The notes below the pieces were generated by a model that was not told the DNA's origin, searched no databases, and was given only the letters and a program-made list of their open reading frames with translations. Of a stretch of DNA of 64,000 nt, positions 1 through 11,866 are shown one piece after another. Origin of the DNA: Toxonevra muliebris (Eukaryota; Arthropoda; Insecta; Diptera; Pallopteridae). Each line of letters begins with the position of its first letter. The first letter of the stretch is position 1. The DNA is taken from assembly GCA_963691655.1 (NCBI GenBank), contig OY829327.1, forward strand, positions 68,398,079-68,462,078, read 5' to 3'. The translations under genes were made by a program, and so were the position numbers.

Positions 1-319
1 AACACTGTCCTGCATGGGTTTGGTGAACAATATTGTTCCTAGTGTTTGCGAATGAATTTTTCATGCTGAACACGAATCTGAGGTCAAAAACTTCCCACTA
101 CGTCACGTTTTAGAAAAATGGGGTTGAAACCCCTGAAAATACCGTTTTTGGCCATTTAGCACAACTTCGCACGATTTCAATTCAAATTTATTTTTAAAAT
201 TTTTTCTTTTATTTGACTTTTTAGAAAGAAACGATTAAAAACTATTTAAAAATCGTTCAATAGATTTTATTTTGACTTGAGTTAGAACCCCCAAAACCTC
301 CCCCCTAAATATGGCCTTG
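1..319 (+). mobile_element. 3' part of a hAT-type element (second copy of the 18528-19812 family)
   Basis: The stretch aligns by eye with the right half of the complete element at 18528-19812. Shared blocks include a run around GTTCCTAGTGTTTG, the phrase CTGAACACGAATCTGAGGTC, and a C-rich run leading into a terminus reading ATGGCCTTG (the complete copy ends ACGGCCTTG). The left end lies outside the window. It is shorter than the matching part of the other copy (319 against about 580 bases), so one of them has an indel. No coding capacity is seen. The two copies differ at many positions, so this is an old family. Confidence 0.7.
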
Positions 320-2668
320 GCTAGATGCACCAGTGAATGGTGGTGTCGCATTTCTATACAGCTCCACCATACGATGCTCCATGGACCGAACGCTTCGCGT
401 CGCAGAATCAGAGAATCGCCCACGACTCGTTTTTTGTTGTTTTTATTTTCCGTATTACCCAAACTTTGTCAGGTCCGAACAGCTAAGCTGGACAAAGCCC
501 AGGTAGTATAGTATAATTGCTAAAGTTGTCGGAAGTAGGGAAACAAGCGTTTGAACTGTAAATAACACAATCCAATAAGAAGAAAGAGTTTTTGTTTTTC
601 CTAATTCGTCGGCCATCTTCATTAGACAAACCAAGGTTAATTTTTAGGAGGTGGTATCAGCAATCTTTTTTCGTGAGATACTTTAATATTTATAGAACCT
701 CTTTTGGTTCGCTTCGGAAATTTAGCAATACCGCCGGCGGGAACACCTCGAAATTGTTTTCTAAATGGAATTACCTATTGGCCATTTAAATTTGCTTTTT
801 ACTTTCCCATTTAAATTCTTTCCGTGCTCTCAACATAGAAATATCTTAATGTTCATTCAAGAAAGGTGATCATGATACTGTTTGTTATTAAAAATTATTT
901 CGAGTTGTCGGGATCTAAACTTATGCTCAGAAATCTACCGAACCATTCACTGAGCCATGTCCAAATAATTCTAAACTATGTAAGTAAGTGTGGTTTCTTC
1001 AATGCTAGTTTCTGAACGAAATAAAAGGTTATACATATTTTTAAAATGCAAATAAAACACCATCATCAACAATTGTTATGTAATAAATTAAAATCTATAA
1101 ATAAAAAACAAAAAAAGTATTTTTAAGAATTAAAGTGACGCATTTGTTAAAAAATTGTTTGGTAATTCAATACTTGGTTACATTAATGCAAAATACACAA
1201 AATGAACGTTTAAATAAAACTGAAAAAAGTAGAGATAAATTACAACAATTTTATTTCTTATTCGCAATTGTTGTGTAGTTGTCGTTTGTGTTGTTGATAA
1301 GTTGTGGTTGTCGTTGAACTTGATGAATAAATAGACAAGAACGACAGCAACAACAACAAAGCGCACCGGATGTTCTGCAGTCAACTAACAAGATTAACAA
1401 CTTTTCAAAAGCAAAAAGCTTCATTAAAATAGAATATTTCATTTTCAAAGATACACAGACACATACATATGCACATGCAAACATAACTTTTAAAAGTTCA
1501 AACTCACAGATATTAAAGAAAAAGCTGATAGAGAAGGAGAAGAAGAAGAAGGCAAATCATAATCAATATTCAATTTTAAATTCATTCATTCATTCTCATT
1601 CAACACTTTTGCTAATTCAGAAATTTATGAATGAATTTTTGTTGTTGACACGTTTTTGGTTAGGTATATACATATGTATGTATGTGTGCATATTGGGGAT
1701 TTTTGTATGGCTTTGCATCTGTGTGCATGTGTGTGTGTATGTGTAGCCATGATAATTTGCGCGGCCGCGTGCGCGCTCATACACTCAACTCAACGCTCTT
1801 GTGCTAGACACGATCTGCTTCAAACAAACCACCAAACTCCATAGCTAGAAGCAATTTATGGCGCGCAGCATGTCGAGATCTCGACTGCTGAATGTCGGTC
1901 CGTCGGGCTGTCTGTCTCTTCATCGTCGTTGTCGTTAGCTTGGCTTGCTGCTTGTGCTATGGTGTCATAGTGTCAACCTGGCAAGCATTTTGTCTTGACA
2001 CTAAACAGAAGAGACCAAATTTTAAAATTAACATTTACGCTTTACGTAGTTCTCTATGGCTGTATGGATATAAGAGTATATAAATATTAAAATAAAATCT
2101 GAATCTGAACAGTGTAGAAAAACGTAAATCACGACTTTGTATCTTGCGCTGCTGATGGTGATGGCGATGGTGACGGTGACGGTGACTTTCGACGGTGAAT
2201 GTGATTATGAACTCCACTCCGCTGATGTCTCTCTAGCGTTAATAACGTTTTTTTTTGTTTTGTTTAGAGCAGCACTTTTCCATTTGACTTGGTCATAAGG
2301 CAATACAGCGCATAAATTAAAAATTAATTTTTTAACTTAAATCGAAATCAACAAAAGAGAAAATTGACTTTAACTATTCCAGTTTGTTTTTATTGGTTTC
2401 TTCTGTTTTTTAACTATTCCATTTGAAAATCAAATCAATCCACGAGCCAATTTCCGGTGATGCTTATAGACTAAAGCTTTGTTTTTTTTCTAATAAGATT
2501 TTAATTAGTTGAAGTTTTACAATTGTTGATTTGTCAAACTTCTTGTCATTCAACAGTTGAATTGAATTTATAATTTAAACTTTATCACTAAATAATTTTA
2601 GGAATTAATAGAACTATAAAGTCATCCATTTGTGGACAATTGTAACATGCATAATATAAGTTGCTGTG
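320..2668. other. Gene-free A+T-rich stretch
   Basis: Only short, composition-driven open frames are present and none resembles a known protein. It contains a GT-rich microsatellite near 1715-1745 and a GATGGTGAC-type hexanucleotide tract near 2153-2202. Nothing else is supported. Confidence 0.6.
2153..2202. repeat. Degenerate GGTGAT/GGTGAC hexanucleotide microsatellite
   Basis: Tandem units of GGTGAT, GGCGAT and GGTGAC run through this stretch. Short apparent frames on either strand here come from the repeat. Confidence 0.75.
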
Positions 2669-2882
2669 ACCCGTGAATAGTCTAGTGGGTAGGGCACTAG
2701 ACTCTCACCTTGGAGGCTGCGGGTTCGATTCCCGTCTTGATCTGGTGGTCAATTCTCATAACTTTCTTATATTCCCATCGAGCTGATGTGGCTGAGAATC
2801 AAAAGAAAGTGTATAACTATTATATGTCCATGGGTCATTCTGTCCTAAGTGTGTCCTCGAGCAGTCACTTAACCTAATCATG
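2669..2882 (+). mobile_element. tRNA-Glu-derived SINE, copy A
   Basis: The head resembles a tRNA-Glu gene. It has an A-box-like TAGTCTAGTGGGTAGG near 2679-2694, an anticodon-arm-like GACTCTCACC, and a B box GGTTCGATTCC at 2722-2732, the internal RNA polymerase III promoter of tRNAs and SINEs. The acceptor stem does not pair well, so it is not a working tRNA gene. Behind the head lies a body whose blocks (TCTGGTGGTCAATTCTCATA, ACTTTCTTAT, and a stretch ending CTTAACCTAATC) recur in the inverted copy at 54296-55845. A second copy with the same head-body order is what supports a SINE over a stray pseudogene. The 3' end is placed where similarity fades. Confidence 0.7.
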
Positions 2883-4111
2883 AGTTTATGTCGAAAGCCA
2901 TAACATTCTTGTCTATATTTTCATCTTTATGGAGAAACTATCTTTCCTCAAATACCGTGACTATCTTGAATTCAGTAAATTGACTTAAAGCACTCGCTTT
3001 CTTTGAACTTATTTAAAGAACTGTGGAAATATTTGGGGCATGAACCCAAAAATGTCCACGGTACTTTTACTCATTACTTGTATCGAATAAAAGTAACGAT
3101 GCCACTGAAAGTTCGGAAAAAAGTATCGAGTATGTACTTGTATCCAATACAACTTTAAAAACACCAGTTACACTACTCAACACGAAATTTCCCCAGGCAC
3201 CTCATATAGTATTTCTCTGATCTCGATGGCGTACTCAGTTTTTCGTCTATACGTCATATTTTTGAGATATTTCAACTTGAAACACTTGAATCACATAGAA
3301 ATGACTTACGAGCTGCATTACGTAAAAAAAGTTGCAGTCTGTTCAGAAGTGTTAACGCATACATATGATATATGTTATGTTCAGATTCAAATTGCTAAAA
3401 GATTTATAATAGCAGGAAAACTAATCAACAGGTTATAGCTTATTAAAAATATTTTTTTTTAATGAAAAAGTTTCAATGAACATTATATTCTACATACATG
3501 GGCGGCAATATTTTCCACAACCTCAATACTGTACTGCAATATTTCATCCATTAGAATATTCTAAAATGAACTGTGTAAAAGTCTGCCGCTTCGAGGATAC
3601 ACTTTGAAAGTAAACACCGATATTTTACACGTTATAAATTGTTTATTAAATATTTAGAAAGTTACGGATAAAGTATATTAGGAATTTGACAATTGGGAAC
3701 TAGGAGCAAAATTCGCAAATCTAAAGTTAATTATAAAATTCAAAATGGAACTACAACTGGTTAAGCCGAAGTCTTTCGATAGAATCTTCGCGCTCACTTT
3801 GACAGATGGTAGGGTAACCATAGGTAAGTATTATATGATCTTGGAGGTAAGTATTTTATAGGAACTTAGAGGTAAGTATTTTACAGGGTAAGTATAAATT
3901 CAATTTAGTTTGGTTTTAGGTACAATGCAAGGTAAGTTAAGGTAAGTATAATTCAATAATAGGTATAATGTAATAATTCATGTTAAATAATTCAAGATAA
4001 TAATATAATATAATAATATATAAATTTTATTGGCTAAAAAGGTTTAGCCAAACTGAAATATTTTGAGTATGCATATTGAATAATTTCGCAGTAGCATTTT
4101 GAAATATATTA
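2883..4111. other. Gene-free stretch with a GGTAAGTAT repeat cluster
   Basis: No convincing gene. A short open segment at 3745-3823 begins with ATG and runs 26 codons straight into a perfect splice-donor-like GGTAAGTAT. It could be an exon remnant, but the peptide is not recognised. Otherwise A+T-rich sequence. Confidence 0.5.
3823..3949 (+). repeat. Cluster of GGTAAGTAT units resembling strong 5' splice sites
   Basis: GGTAAGTAT occurs at 3823, 3846, 3871, 3887 and 3941, and a GGTAAGTTA variant at 3931. Spacing is irregular, between 10 and about 45 bases. The unit equals an ideal U1-complementary donor site. The array may be a degenerate minisatellite of TTAGAGGTAAGTATTTTA-type units; a role in splicing is only a possibility. 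Confidence 0.6.
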
Positions 4112-4526
4112 GCTGCGTTTTATTCGCCAGGTAGTTTAACATGTGCGAATAAAACGACCAAGTTGTTAAGCCTCTTCTTCGTTATATTCTTATTCACATT
4201 GAAACTGCTCAGCAGTTAGAGGTGAAACATCCCAGTCATTGCGATCAATCATGGTCATTGTTTTTACTCTTTAAAAGAATATTTAACGATGATTTTAACT
4301 TCTTTTCGTCAGCGGACATTTTGAATCTTTTCCTTTTTTGTTTTTTTTTGCCAATGCTTCTACTTTCACTATAAGCAGTTCACAATAGAATTTGATGTAG
4401 TTAAACAACTTGTTAGGTATACATAATAGCTGTAATTATACGTGTTATCTCTGCGGCTTTGTTGTTATTTTCCCATATCGCTACTAGTTATACATAACTA
4501 GAAGCAAGTGGCGAATAAAACGCAGC
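4112..4526. mobile_element. MITE with about 18-bp terminal inverted repeats
   Basis: The ends GCTGCGTTTTATTCGCCA and its reverse complement are identical over about 18 bases and are flanked on both sides by TATTA (4107-4111 and 4527-4531), a plausible 5-bp target duplication. The 415-bp body has no complete coding region. The minus strand has a short open segment starting with ATG near 4320, with no recognised product. Superfamily not assigned: the flank could also be read as a shorter duplication. Confidence 0.65.
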
Positions 4527-5985
4527 TATTATTAATTGCTGTAAAATATTGCAAAAGACTCACAATCTTAAATATTGTATGGCATTATTTCACTTTTATA
4601 AATCATTGTTTTCCAAAAGTATCAAGCATCCGATACTTTCACTTCAACTTTTTTTTGATACCAAGTAAAATACTTATGGTATGGCATCGAGTAAAAAAGT
4701 ACTGGAATCGAATGAAAACTATCGAGGATTTACATTTATCGAATCATCACTAATTTGGTGGCCTAAAAACACAGAGTTCACTGCTAATTATAAAATAACT
4801 GGCTAGAGTTTAAAGACTTCCTAAGTTATACGGCCTTGAATCTGAAACGGGATATACACGGGCGGTCATGAAAACCGTACTATCCATCAATTTCAAGAAA
4901 GTCGTTTAAAATGAGACCCAAACCTGATTTTGTTTTAGCGAATGAAATTTTTTTTTTTTTTTTGGAACGAAATAAACAAAAGTGCGAAAGAAACATCATC
5001 AGGCCCTCGAAAGAAAATTCAAGCCCGGTGGTGATAACCTCTGGGCCTCCCCCCCCCCCTCCCCCGTCCTTATCTCTTCCTACCACAAATGATACAATAA
5101 ATATCTATGTGTGGGGCAAGGATAAATTATTTTATACTTTTTAGTCCGTTTTCAAAACGTGGTATATTAAAATTTTTTTTTTATTTTAATTATTACTTTA
5201 ATTTTTATCAACAACTCACGCTGGTCGCCAGATATATTTATGAAACCTCTTGAATTCAGTCCGATATTCTGGAGCTTTTCAAACAAATATGGCATGAGCA
5301 AATTCGTTGTATAAAGTTTTTTTTCCTATTCTACATAACAAAAATTTTTCGAATATAGGGCCCGGACCCGTCTGCAAAATGTCTTCATGATTGATAGATG
5401 ATTAACTCGACAAATAATTTTCATGGTTGGTAATTCAATTTTCAGACACATAGACGCGCTTGTTAAAATTTTTCTGGATTTTAGGACTTGGATTGAAATC
5501 CGGCCCTCTCAAATACTCCGGGCCCGTTGGGAATCCCACACGACCCACCCCCCCTCTCGTCGGGCCTGAACATCATGCATTCAGTCTTCAAATTTCACTA
5601 CTTTTTAATTAAAATAAAAATATGGAAGAAATATCACGTTTTTGAGGGTATTAATTAAAAGTATGTAAAAATAAAAATATTTGTTATTTTTTGAAGGTGC
5701 AAACTAGGATTAATTTGTTTCATATTAGAGTTACAAACAAAATTATTTCGCTTGATGATGCTCTTCCTTTATTATGGTCATTATCCTGAATGACTTCAAC
5801 AAGGGATTTTTTATTCTTTAGCTTGTTTTGAGCAACTTTGCGTTTCATAATATCGGACTTAAATCCGGCGAGCAAGCTGATCATTCCAGCCGATAAAATC
5901 TAACATCATCGTAAGTATTTTGAACCTACAAACAAATAAGAATCAATAATCAAACTTTTTTACTATTTCTTAAGCATTAATTTTT
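4527..5985. other. Gene-free stretch
   Basis: A+T-rich, with a poly-T/poly-A run near 4950 and a poly-C run near 5050. The short frames around 4900-5100 come from these homopolymers. No gene or element end is supported. Confidence 0.55.
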
Positions 5986-5989
5986 AACT

Positions 5990-6560
5990 AAAATTTACCA
6001 ATTTGGCACTTTTGGACTTCTGCCCAATGCAGAAGTCGTCCGGAAGAAATGTTATTAATGTGCGAAAGTGCATCACAAATGACTTGCAACAAATGCTCCC
6101 TAAAATTTTAGACATATTTTCGGGCGTTCACAGTTTCTTCAATAGGGTAAAAGGGACCCCGGATATAGTAGGGGAAACCTACCTTGTAGGAATATGAATA
6201 CTTCAGCTACACAGATTACCTTGTATTGCTCTATATCTGAACGCACGTACCGAAGATTGAATGCGCATAGCAAATTGTCCGATCATAATTTTTTTCGAGC
6301 CTTTCAGAATCCAATTTTAGTCCATGCCAGACGATTTGTTTCCATCCACCACGTCAATAACGACTTGGTGGCTGATCGTCTCCTATACAAGTCGAACTCT
6401 CGTTTCTTTCGAGTAAGGTTTCGACACTTACATTCACGTTGTAATATCTCTTTAGCTCAGTCCTTATTGTGACTGCACTTTTGAACCGATCTTTTATGCT
6501 TACCCTTCCGGTTGTACTGGATATATAAAGAAAAAAGTCAAAAAGAGCTTCCTTGGCTCA
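5990..6560 (-). pseudogene. Decayed Tc1-like transposase remnant
   Basis: Read on the minus strand in several frames, the segment gives scattered Tc1-family pieces in the right order. First comes a helix-turn-helix-like stretch (TELKRYYNVNVSVETL), then RRRSATKSLLTWW, which resembles the conserved RRP..K.LLT region before the catalytic core, then a piece like the post-core region (TVNARKYV). Frames are broken repeatedly and no catalytic aspartates are convincing. The call rests on these partial resemblances, so it is moderate. No terminal inverted repeats were found. Confidence 0.4.
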
Positions 6561-6914
6561 TTCAGCGTTTTGCTACGGAGCAAAATTGGCGAACGATTCA
6601 TACAAAACCTAGCTTTACATCTCAATGCCGTACTAGGAGGTATTTTTTTCGAATTGATCTCACAGGCAATTATAGAAAATAGATGATAATTTTGTTTTTG
6701 TTTAAAGGATTGATTTTTGTTTGTTATATGAATTCTTTATTTCTGTTTTTCGTTTGTTAAGCCTACTGTATGATGAAACGTATAATATTGGACAAAACAT
6801 TTGCAACTGGAATACACGGCCGAAATTCCTATCCCCTAAAAAACAATTTTTGAACTTACGAAACTTTTGTTGGTCCCGTGTTCGATTCCCGGAACCATAA
6901 GGTGACCGGAATCA

Positions 6915-8624
6915 AGGTATGTATACGAAAAAAACTGGCCGCAGAAAACATGTTGTATTAATTCAAATATGACAGTTACAGCAAATGTTACTGTTGGGGG
7001 ATTACTTGCTGAAAATTGGGCAAGTGCCCACTTTAAAGTTTAAATGAAAGACTTAACGTTTTGGTTAGAAAATATATTTAATGTGAAAATGTGAAAAAAG
7101 TATGTTTAGTTCGACGGTCTAGAATGAACTATATTTTTTTTGTGATAAATGTCACACCATTGTATATGAGTCCGACGACGTTGGGTTTTTATTGTACGGT
7201 TGGTGATGGTCGATCATGCTATTGGACAGCGAATCACGTCATCTCGCTGTAGTATTATGAGATGATTTCTAACGGCGTTAGATGCCGTTTAGTTTTTTCA
7301 TTGCTAGCTGTCGGCAACGACGAATTTGGATGCCACTACACTGTTATTAATTCGTAGAGAGTTTTCCGTTTTACATTTCTGCATCATTATTTTTTCTGAT
7401 TTTTTTACATTACGCAAAATGAGTTCATCGAAATCGAGCACGCGAGATATAATTGTGCACAAAAATCAAGATTTTCCACATATGTCACATAAAGACATTG
7501 CCAAAAGTTTCAAAATTGCAAAATCTACGGTAACTTTAGTGCTTAAAACTTTAATGAACGACTAACTACCGAAAGGAAAACTGGAAGTGGGTGAAAGAAG
7601 GGGTTCATCTCAGAGAAAAAAGCAAAGAAAGTGAAAAACTTGTTATTAAAATTATTTGGCTTTGAATGAACAATGATGCCAGAAGAATATCAAAAAATTC
7701 ATAGAACTATCAGATAAACTTTAAACTTGTTTCAATGAAATCCAGGCCTTTCCATCAGAGATGTTACTAAAAAAGTCCATATGTCACCCTGATATGTTTA
7801 AAAAGTACGCAGAGTAAAAGGACTTAAGACGTATAAAGTTCCGCTGGCCCTGAACCGGAATGACAAAAAAACGCAACAGCAAAAACTCGCGCACGAAAGC
7901 TGTACGACAAAATTGTAAATAATTTTGATTGCATGATCATGGACGACGAAACGTGTGTCAAAGCAGACTTTAATCAGCTTCCTGGTCAACTATTTCACAC
8001 TTCAAAAAAGAGAGGTGATGTTGCGCCTAAATTTAAGCTAAAGAAAGTGGACAAGTTTGCGAAGAAATATTTGGTTTGGCAAGCAATTTGCCAATGCGGC
8101 ATGGAGAGTGCAGTTTTTGTTACTACTGGTACCATCAACCAAAAAAGTGCTTACAAAAACGTATACTGCCAATGGTACGTCTTCACAAGGCTCCTGTTCT
8201 CTTCTGGCCAGATTTAGCAACTTGCCATTACGGCAAAACGGCAATGACGTGGTATAAAGAGAAAGGGGTACAAATTGTTCCAAAAGATGCCAATCCCCCA
8301 AATTGCCCAGAAGTGCGGCCGATAGAAAAATATTGGGCTATAATGAAAAGAAAATTGCTAAAAACGAAGCAAGTCGTCGAAAATGAAAAACAGCTGCAGA
8401 AAAAGTGAACTACTGTGTCATCTCAAATGTCCCGAAGTGATGTGCAACGTTTAATGGCTGGAGTTAAGTCGAAGTTGCGATCTTTCGCATACGCACCAAT
8501 TGTTTTATTGTTCTTAAAGTTACTATTATAACTTTTCAATTGATGTGTGAATTTTTGTTTTAGTTTAAAAAATATAATTTTTATAACAAGTTAATGCCGA
8601 CCAATTTCTTTCGTATACATGCCT
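6915..8624 (+). mobile_element. Tc1/mariner superfamily element of DD37E type, copy 1
   Basis: The left end reads AGGTATGTATACGAAA and the right end is the inverse of AGGCATGTATACGAAA. The similarity continues inward for about 28 bases, giving imperfect terminal inverted repeats around a broken transposase. A TA lies just outside the right end; the left flank is CA, so the target duplication is eroded. The element is 1.7 kb, longer than the third copy (1.23 kb at 54499-55729), and its termini differ from that copy, so these are separate subfamilies. Confidence 0.65.
7419..8519 (+). pseudogene. DD37E-type Tc1/mariner transposase, frameshifted
   Basis: A cut-and-paste DDE transposase that would bind the element's ends and move it. 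The start at 7419 opens a 48-residue piece with a helix-turn-helix-like segment (HKDIAKSFKIAKSTVTLVLK). A frameshifted middle follows. The first catalytic block is IMDDETCVK near 7936, and in another frame come FWPDLATCHY and NPPNCPEVRPIEKYW near 8209-8335. Exactly 37 residues separate the second aspartate from the glutamate, the spacing of the DD37E family known from mosquitoes and other insects. A stop at 8406-8408 cuts off the last conserved part (SRSDVQRLMAGV). All three catalytic residues survive, but at least two frameshifts and stops make the gene dead. Confidence 0.75.
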
Positions 8625-8639
8625 TATTATAAATCGCAT

Positions 8640-8790
8640 CTGTCGATAAGTTGATTTCGAGAAACGTATCAAAAGTCTGCTAAGATTGTGTGACTTGAGA
8701 CCTCTCGATTACTTCCTGTGGGGCCACTGACTTATGCTGATAAACCTGCAACCATTGACGCCTTGAAACCCAGCAATGATAACTATAGAA
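8640..8790 (+). pseudogene. C-terminal mariner-type transposase fragment
   Basis: Translation gives LCDLRPLDYFLWG, which matches the third-aspartate block of mariner-like transposases (..LTPLDYFLWG..). After a frame change comes ADKPATIDALE, the usual continuation. Only this segment is left, directly after the DD37E element. It belongs to a different family from its neighbour because it has aspartate rather than PIE in the third catalytic block. Confidence 0.6.
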
Positions 8791-10861
8791 CATTGCTTAA
8801 AAAAATTGACATTTGCCCGAAATCATTATTTTATAACATTAATTTTGAATTGAATTTCAAATCAAAAAATAATTTTTAATAAATTACGTTGTTAAAAAAA
8901 AATTTTAATAATATTTAAGAGACTATGAAAACTACATTTTTATACCACAGTCAGACGTCATAAAACTAAACAAAAAATCAGAGAAAATTTCCAAATCTAA
9001 CCTATTTAATTCAACATTAAATTGATTTGATGCCAAGCTACACCATTAGTTTTATTCTGGCTTATCAACTACCGTTTTTCCTAGTGAAAAATTTGATGGC
9101 ATAAGTGAGCAATTAAAAAAAAATAAAGTTCAAACAAATTTGACCGCTTTTTTTTTTTGAGATTTATACCGAAGAAAATGAAAAACAATCAGTTGTAAAA
9201 CAAAAGAAACAGAAATGTTTCTCATTTTATAGCGTTAAAAAATTATCCACTTAATCCCTCAACTAATGCGCCTAATTAAAAGTCTTATACGTAACTACAT
9301 ACCAATTTTAGTAGCCTGCTTTAGGTTTATTAATTAATTAATTAATAAGTCGCTGGCTAATGTGTATCAAACGGTATACCAAAGTTGAAAATAAATGCTC
9401 GTAAACTTGATTCTCTATGCTAAGCTTAACTGAACCAATCAGCTAAAAAAGCTAAAAGACTAAGAATCAATTTTGGTATAAACAGGTGCTCTAAATTGAT
9501 TTTTATAAAAGCACAATACAAAAGCAATGAATTCGATGCGTGACGAATCCTCAAAATTGATTTTTAATAAAATTCAATTCATTCAAACTCATAAATTCGT
9601 AGATTTTGTGTTGCTTTTTTGTTTTGCGTAACGTTTGGCATTTATTAATTTTTCTTAATTAACATAACTAAAAATTATTTGCGCATACTTTTCTCTCTCT
9701 AATACTGAAAAATCTCATAAATAGTGTGATAAGATGTTTCGGCATATTTGCTTTGGTTTTCTTAAGCATAAACTTTTTAAAGCTTTGAATATATTATATT
9801 CATACAAACATACCATATCTTCTTCTTTGTCTGAATGCGAGACAGCAGTATTAGATTAGTGGGCGTGATAAAAAACACTTCAATCGGTATATGTTAAGAT
9901 CTTTGTTTTCACTGACTTTACGTTATTAAGATCAGAGAAGTAGGGACGAGTATTTATATACAAATTATACCCAATGGACACTTCAACATGTTTGAAGCGA
10001 GACCTGCCGGCCCCACAAAACGATGCGAACTCAAAGAAGGTTAGTTCACTGTATTTCTTCACTGATTGGCCAATGTTTTCACTTATTTTAACCCTACGTA
10101 AAATTTACGTATACAAAACATTTGCAATTTGTGGTGAGCATCAAAATACAATTTTTCAAAACATTTTTTTTAAGTTCGTTTACGACTAAATAGTTCAATA
10201 AAATAAATAAAATAACAATTTATACTGCAAAACATTGAAATATTCATCAGTACGTAAAATTTACGTAGCATTGGTCTTAAAGTAATATAAAAGAGCGTTA
10301 TCATTCCAGGGTTAATGAAATCTAATATAAGTTTAAAGCTAGCAGTTCTTGTTAGATTTCTAGTGTCTGAATAATTAGTTTTCCACTTATTTTGAAGCCA
10401 TCTGTATATCACATGAACTCGTTGCTGGGTAAGTTATTTGATTCTTTAAAGAAGCAATTCAGTATAATTATCACAAAACATTTCCTCCAGTACCAACAAA
10501 AAAATCTACAAGTTCGCCTCCTTCCTAGGCAGCTATATCTTAAAGCCATCAAAATCAAACTTAGATAAATAGGGCTCTGAACTGCCAAAAGCTTAGGTAC
10601 CGAATATAAATACCTACCTTACCTCTGCAACGATATCGACGAATTCACAAGAAAAATATCATACAATAGCTACTGAAGTTCCTTAAAGCGTTGTGCTGGG
10701 TCCACTTCTGTGGGAGTGAACGTTATAAGCTTTTTTTGGCCACATTGCAATGGCGATTACTGTAAAATATTTTACTGTTGGCCTGGGCACGTGCTAAGTG
10801 CAAGAAGAAGAAAATTTCAGAAAAGCAAAGTAATCGTTCAGAGCCAAATTTGAGAAACCTA
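8791..10861. other. Gene-free stretch
   Basis: A+T-rich sequence with an (ATTA)n run near 9330-9350. The short open frames around 9880-10412 match no family I know. No element ends recognised. Confidence 0.55.
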
Positions 10862-11864
10862 TTAGGTCATCCCAAAGTGTACGGTTTTTTCTATTGTCAT
10901 GAGTATGAAATTTTCAACGGAGCATTTAAAGCAATAGAATCAATAAGAAAAATATGCACAGTTTATAGTAAAGGTATAATGAGTGTGAGCCAGGGTCAAA
11001 GATGATTCCAACGTTTTGATTCCAGGAACTACAGGCTCAAAGATTAACCAAGGTCTGGACGCCCTGAAGAGTTCGATGAAGACGAGCTGCGTGCGCAAAA
11101 CCCAACTTTAACGATGAGAAGTTAAGTAAGCAATTCAACTCCACTCCACGGTGGAATTACCGTCCACCGTCACATAAAAGCTCTTAGGAAAGTATCAAAA
11201 CTGAGTAAATGGGTTCCTTATGAATAGTCAGAAACGAATCTGCAACAAAGAATAGAAATTTGTTCTTCTCATCCTTGTAGCCTACAAAAGCAACCATTTT
11301 TAAATCAGGTAGTTACGGGCGATGAAAAGCGGATCCTGTATAAGAACGTTCAGCGAAAAAAACAGAAAGTCAATAGAGATTACACACTATCTGCAGCTCC
11401 CAGAGTCGGTCTCAATTCTAAAAAAGTTATGCTTTGTGTTTGGTGGGATATGGAAGAGCTGTGATCTCCTTCCTGAAAATCAAACAATCAAGTGTATTGT
11501 GAACAATTGACGCAACTAAAGTAAGCTATTGAGGAAAAAAGGCCAGCATTAGCCAATAGATGAGGAAATTTTGGCTTACCCACGGTATTCTCCTGACTTG
11601 GCCCTATCCGATTATCACCTTTCCGAAGCTTGTAGAACCATCTGAAATCATTTAATTGTCTAGATGATGTCCGTATAGAGCCTGATTAGTTTTTGAGAAA
11701 TCTATAAAATTCTACCGCGATGGAATTGAAAATTTAAAATTAAGATGGGAACAAGTTGTCAATAACTATGGAAAATATATTTTGGGTTATAGTCAAATCC
11801 GTCTTTTTTTTCATTATCGTAAACCTTTGTTATATAAAACCCCATTACTTATGGGATGGTCTAA
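10862..11864 (+). mobile_element. mariner element, internally deleted
   Basis: The left end (TTAGGTCATCCCAAAGTGTA) and the inverse of the right end (TTAGACCATCCCATAAGTAA) form imperfect terminal inverted repeats. Each lies next to a TA (10860-10861 and 11865-11866), the mariner target. The 1003-bp length is short of the roughly 1.3 kb usual for mariner, in keeping with a deletion in the transposase. Confidence 0.75.
10905..11805 (+). pseudogene. mariner transposase (DD34D type), broken and internally deleted
   Basis: Mariner blocks appear in order on the plus strand. They are an N-terminal helix-turn-helix piece (AIESIRKICTVYSKGIMSV), QRF followed by PRSGRPEEFDED, the first catalytic block VVTGDEKRILY with its aspartate at 11321-11323, CVWWDMEEL, and the third block YSPDLALSDYHLF near 11590. 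The second catalytic block (normally HDNARPH) is missing, so a deletion lies between about 11500 and 11560. Several stops and frame changes add to this. It cannot encode an active enzyme. Confidence 0.75.
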
Positions 11865-11866
11865 TA

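Noticed and set aside
6878..6905. GTGTTCGATTCCCGG, a B-box-like motif just left of the first DD37E element
   Set aside because: No A box or tRNA-like head upstream and no body similarity to the SINE copies; one motif is not enough.
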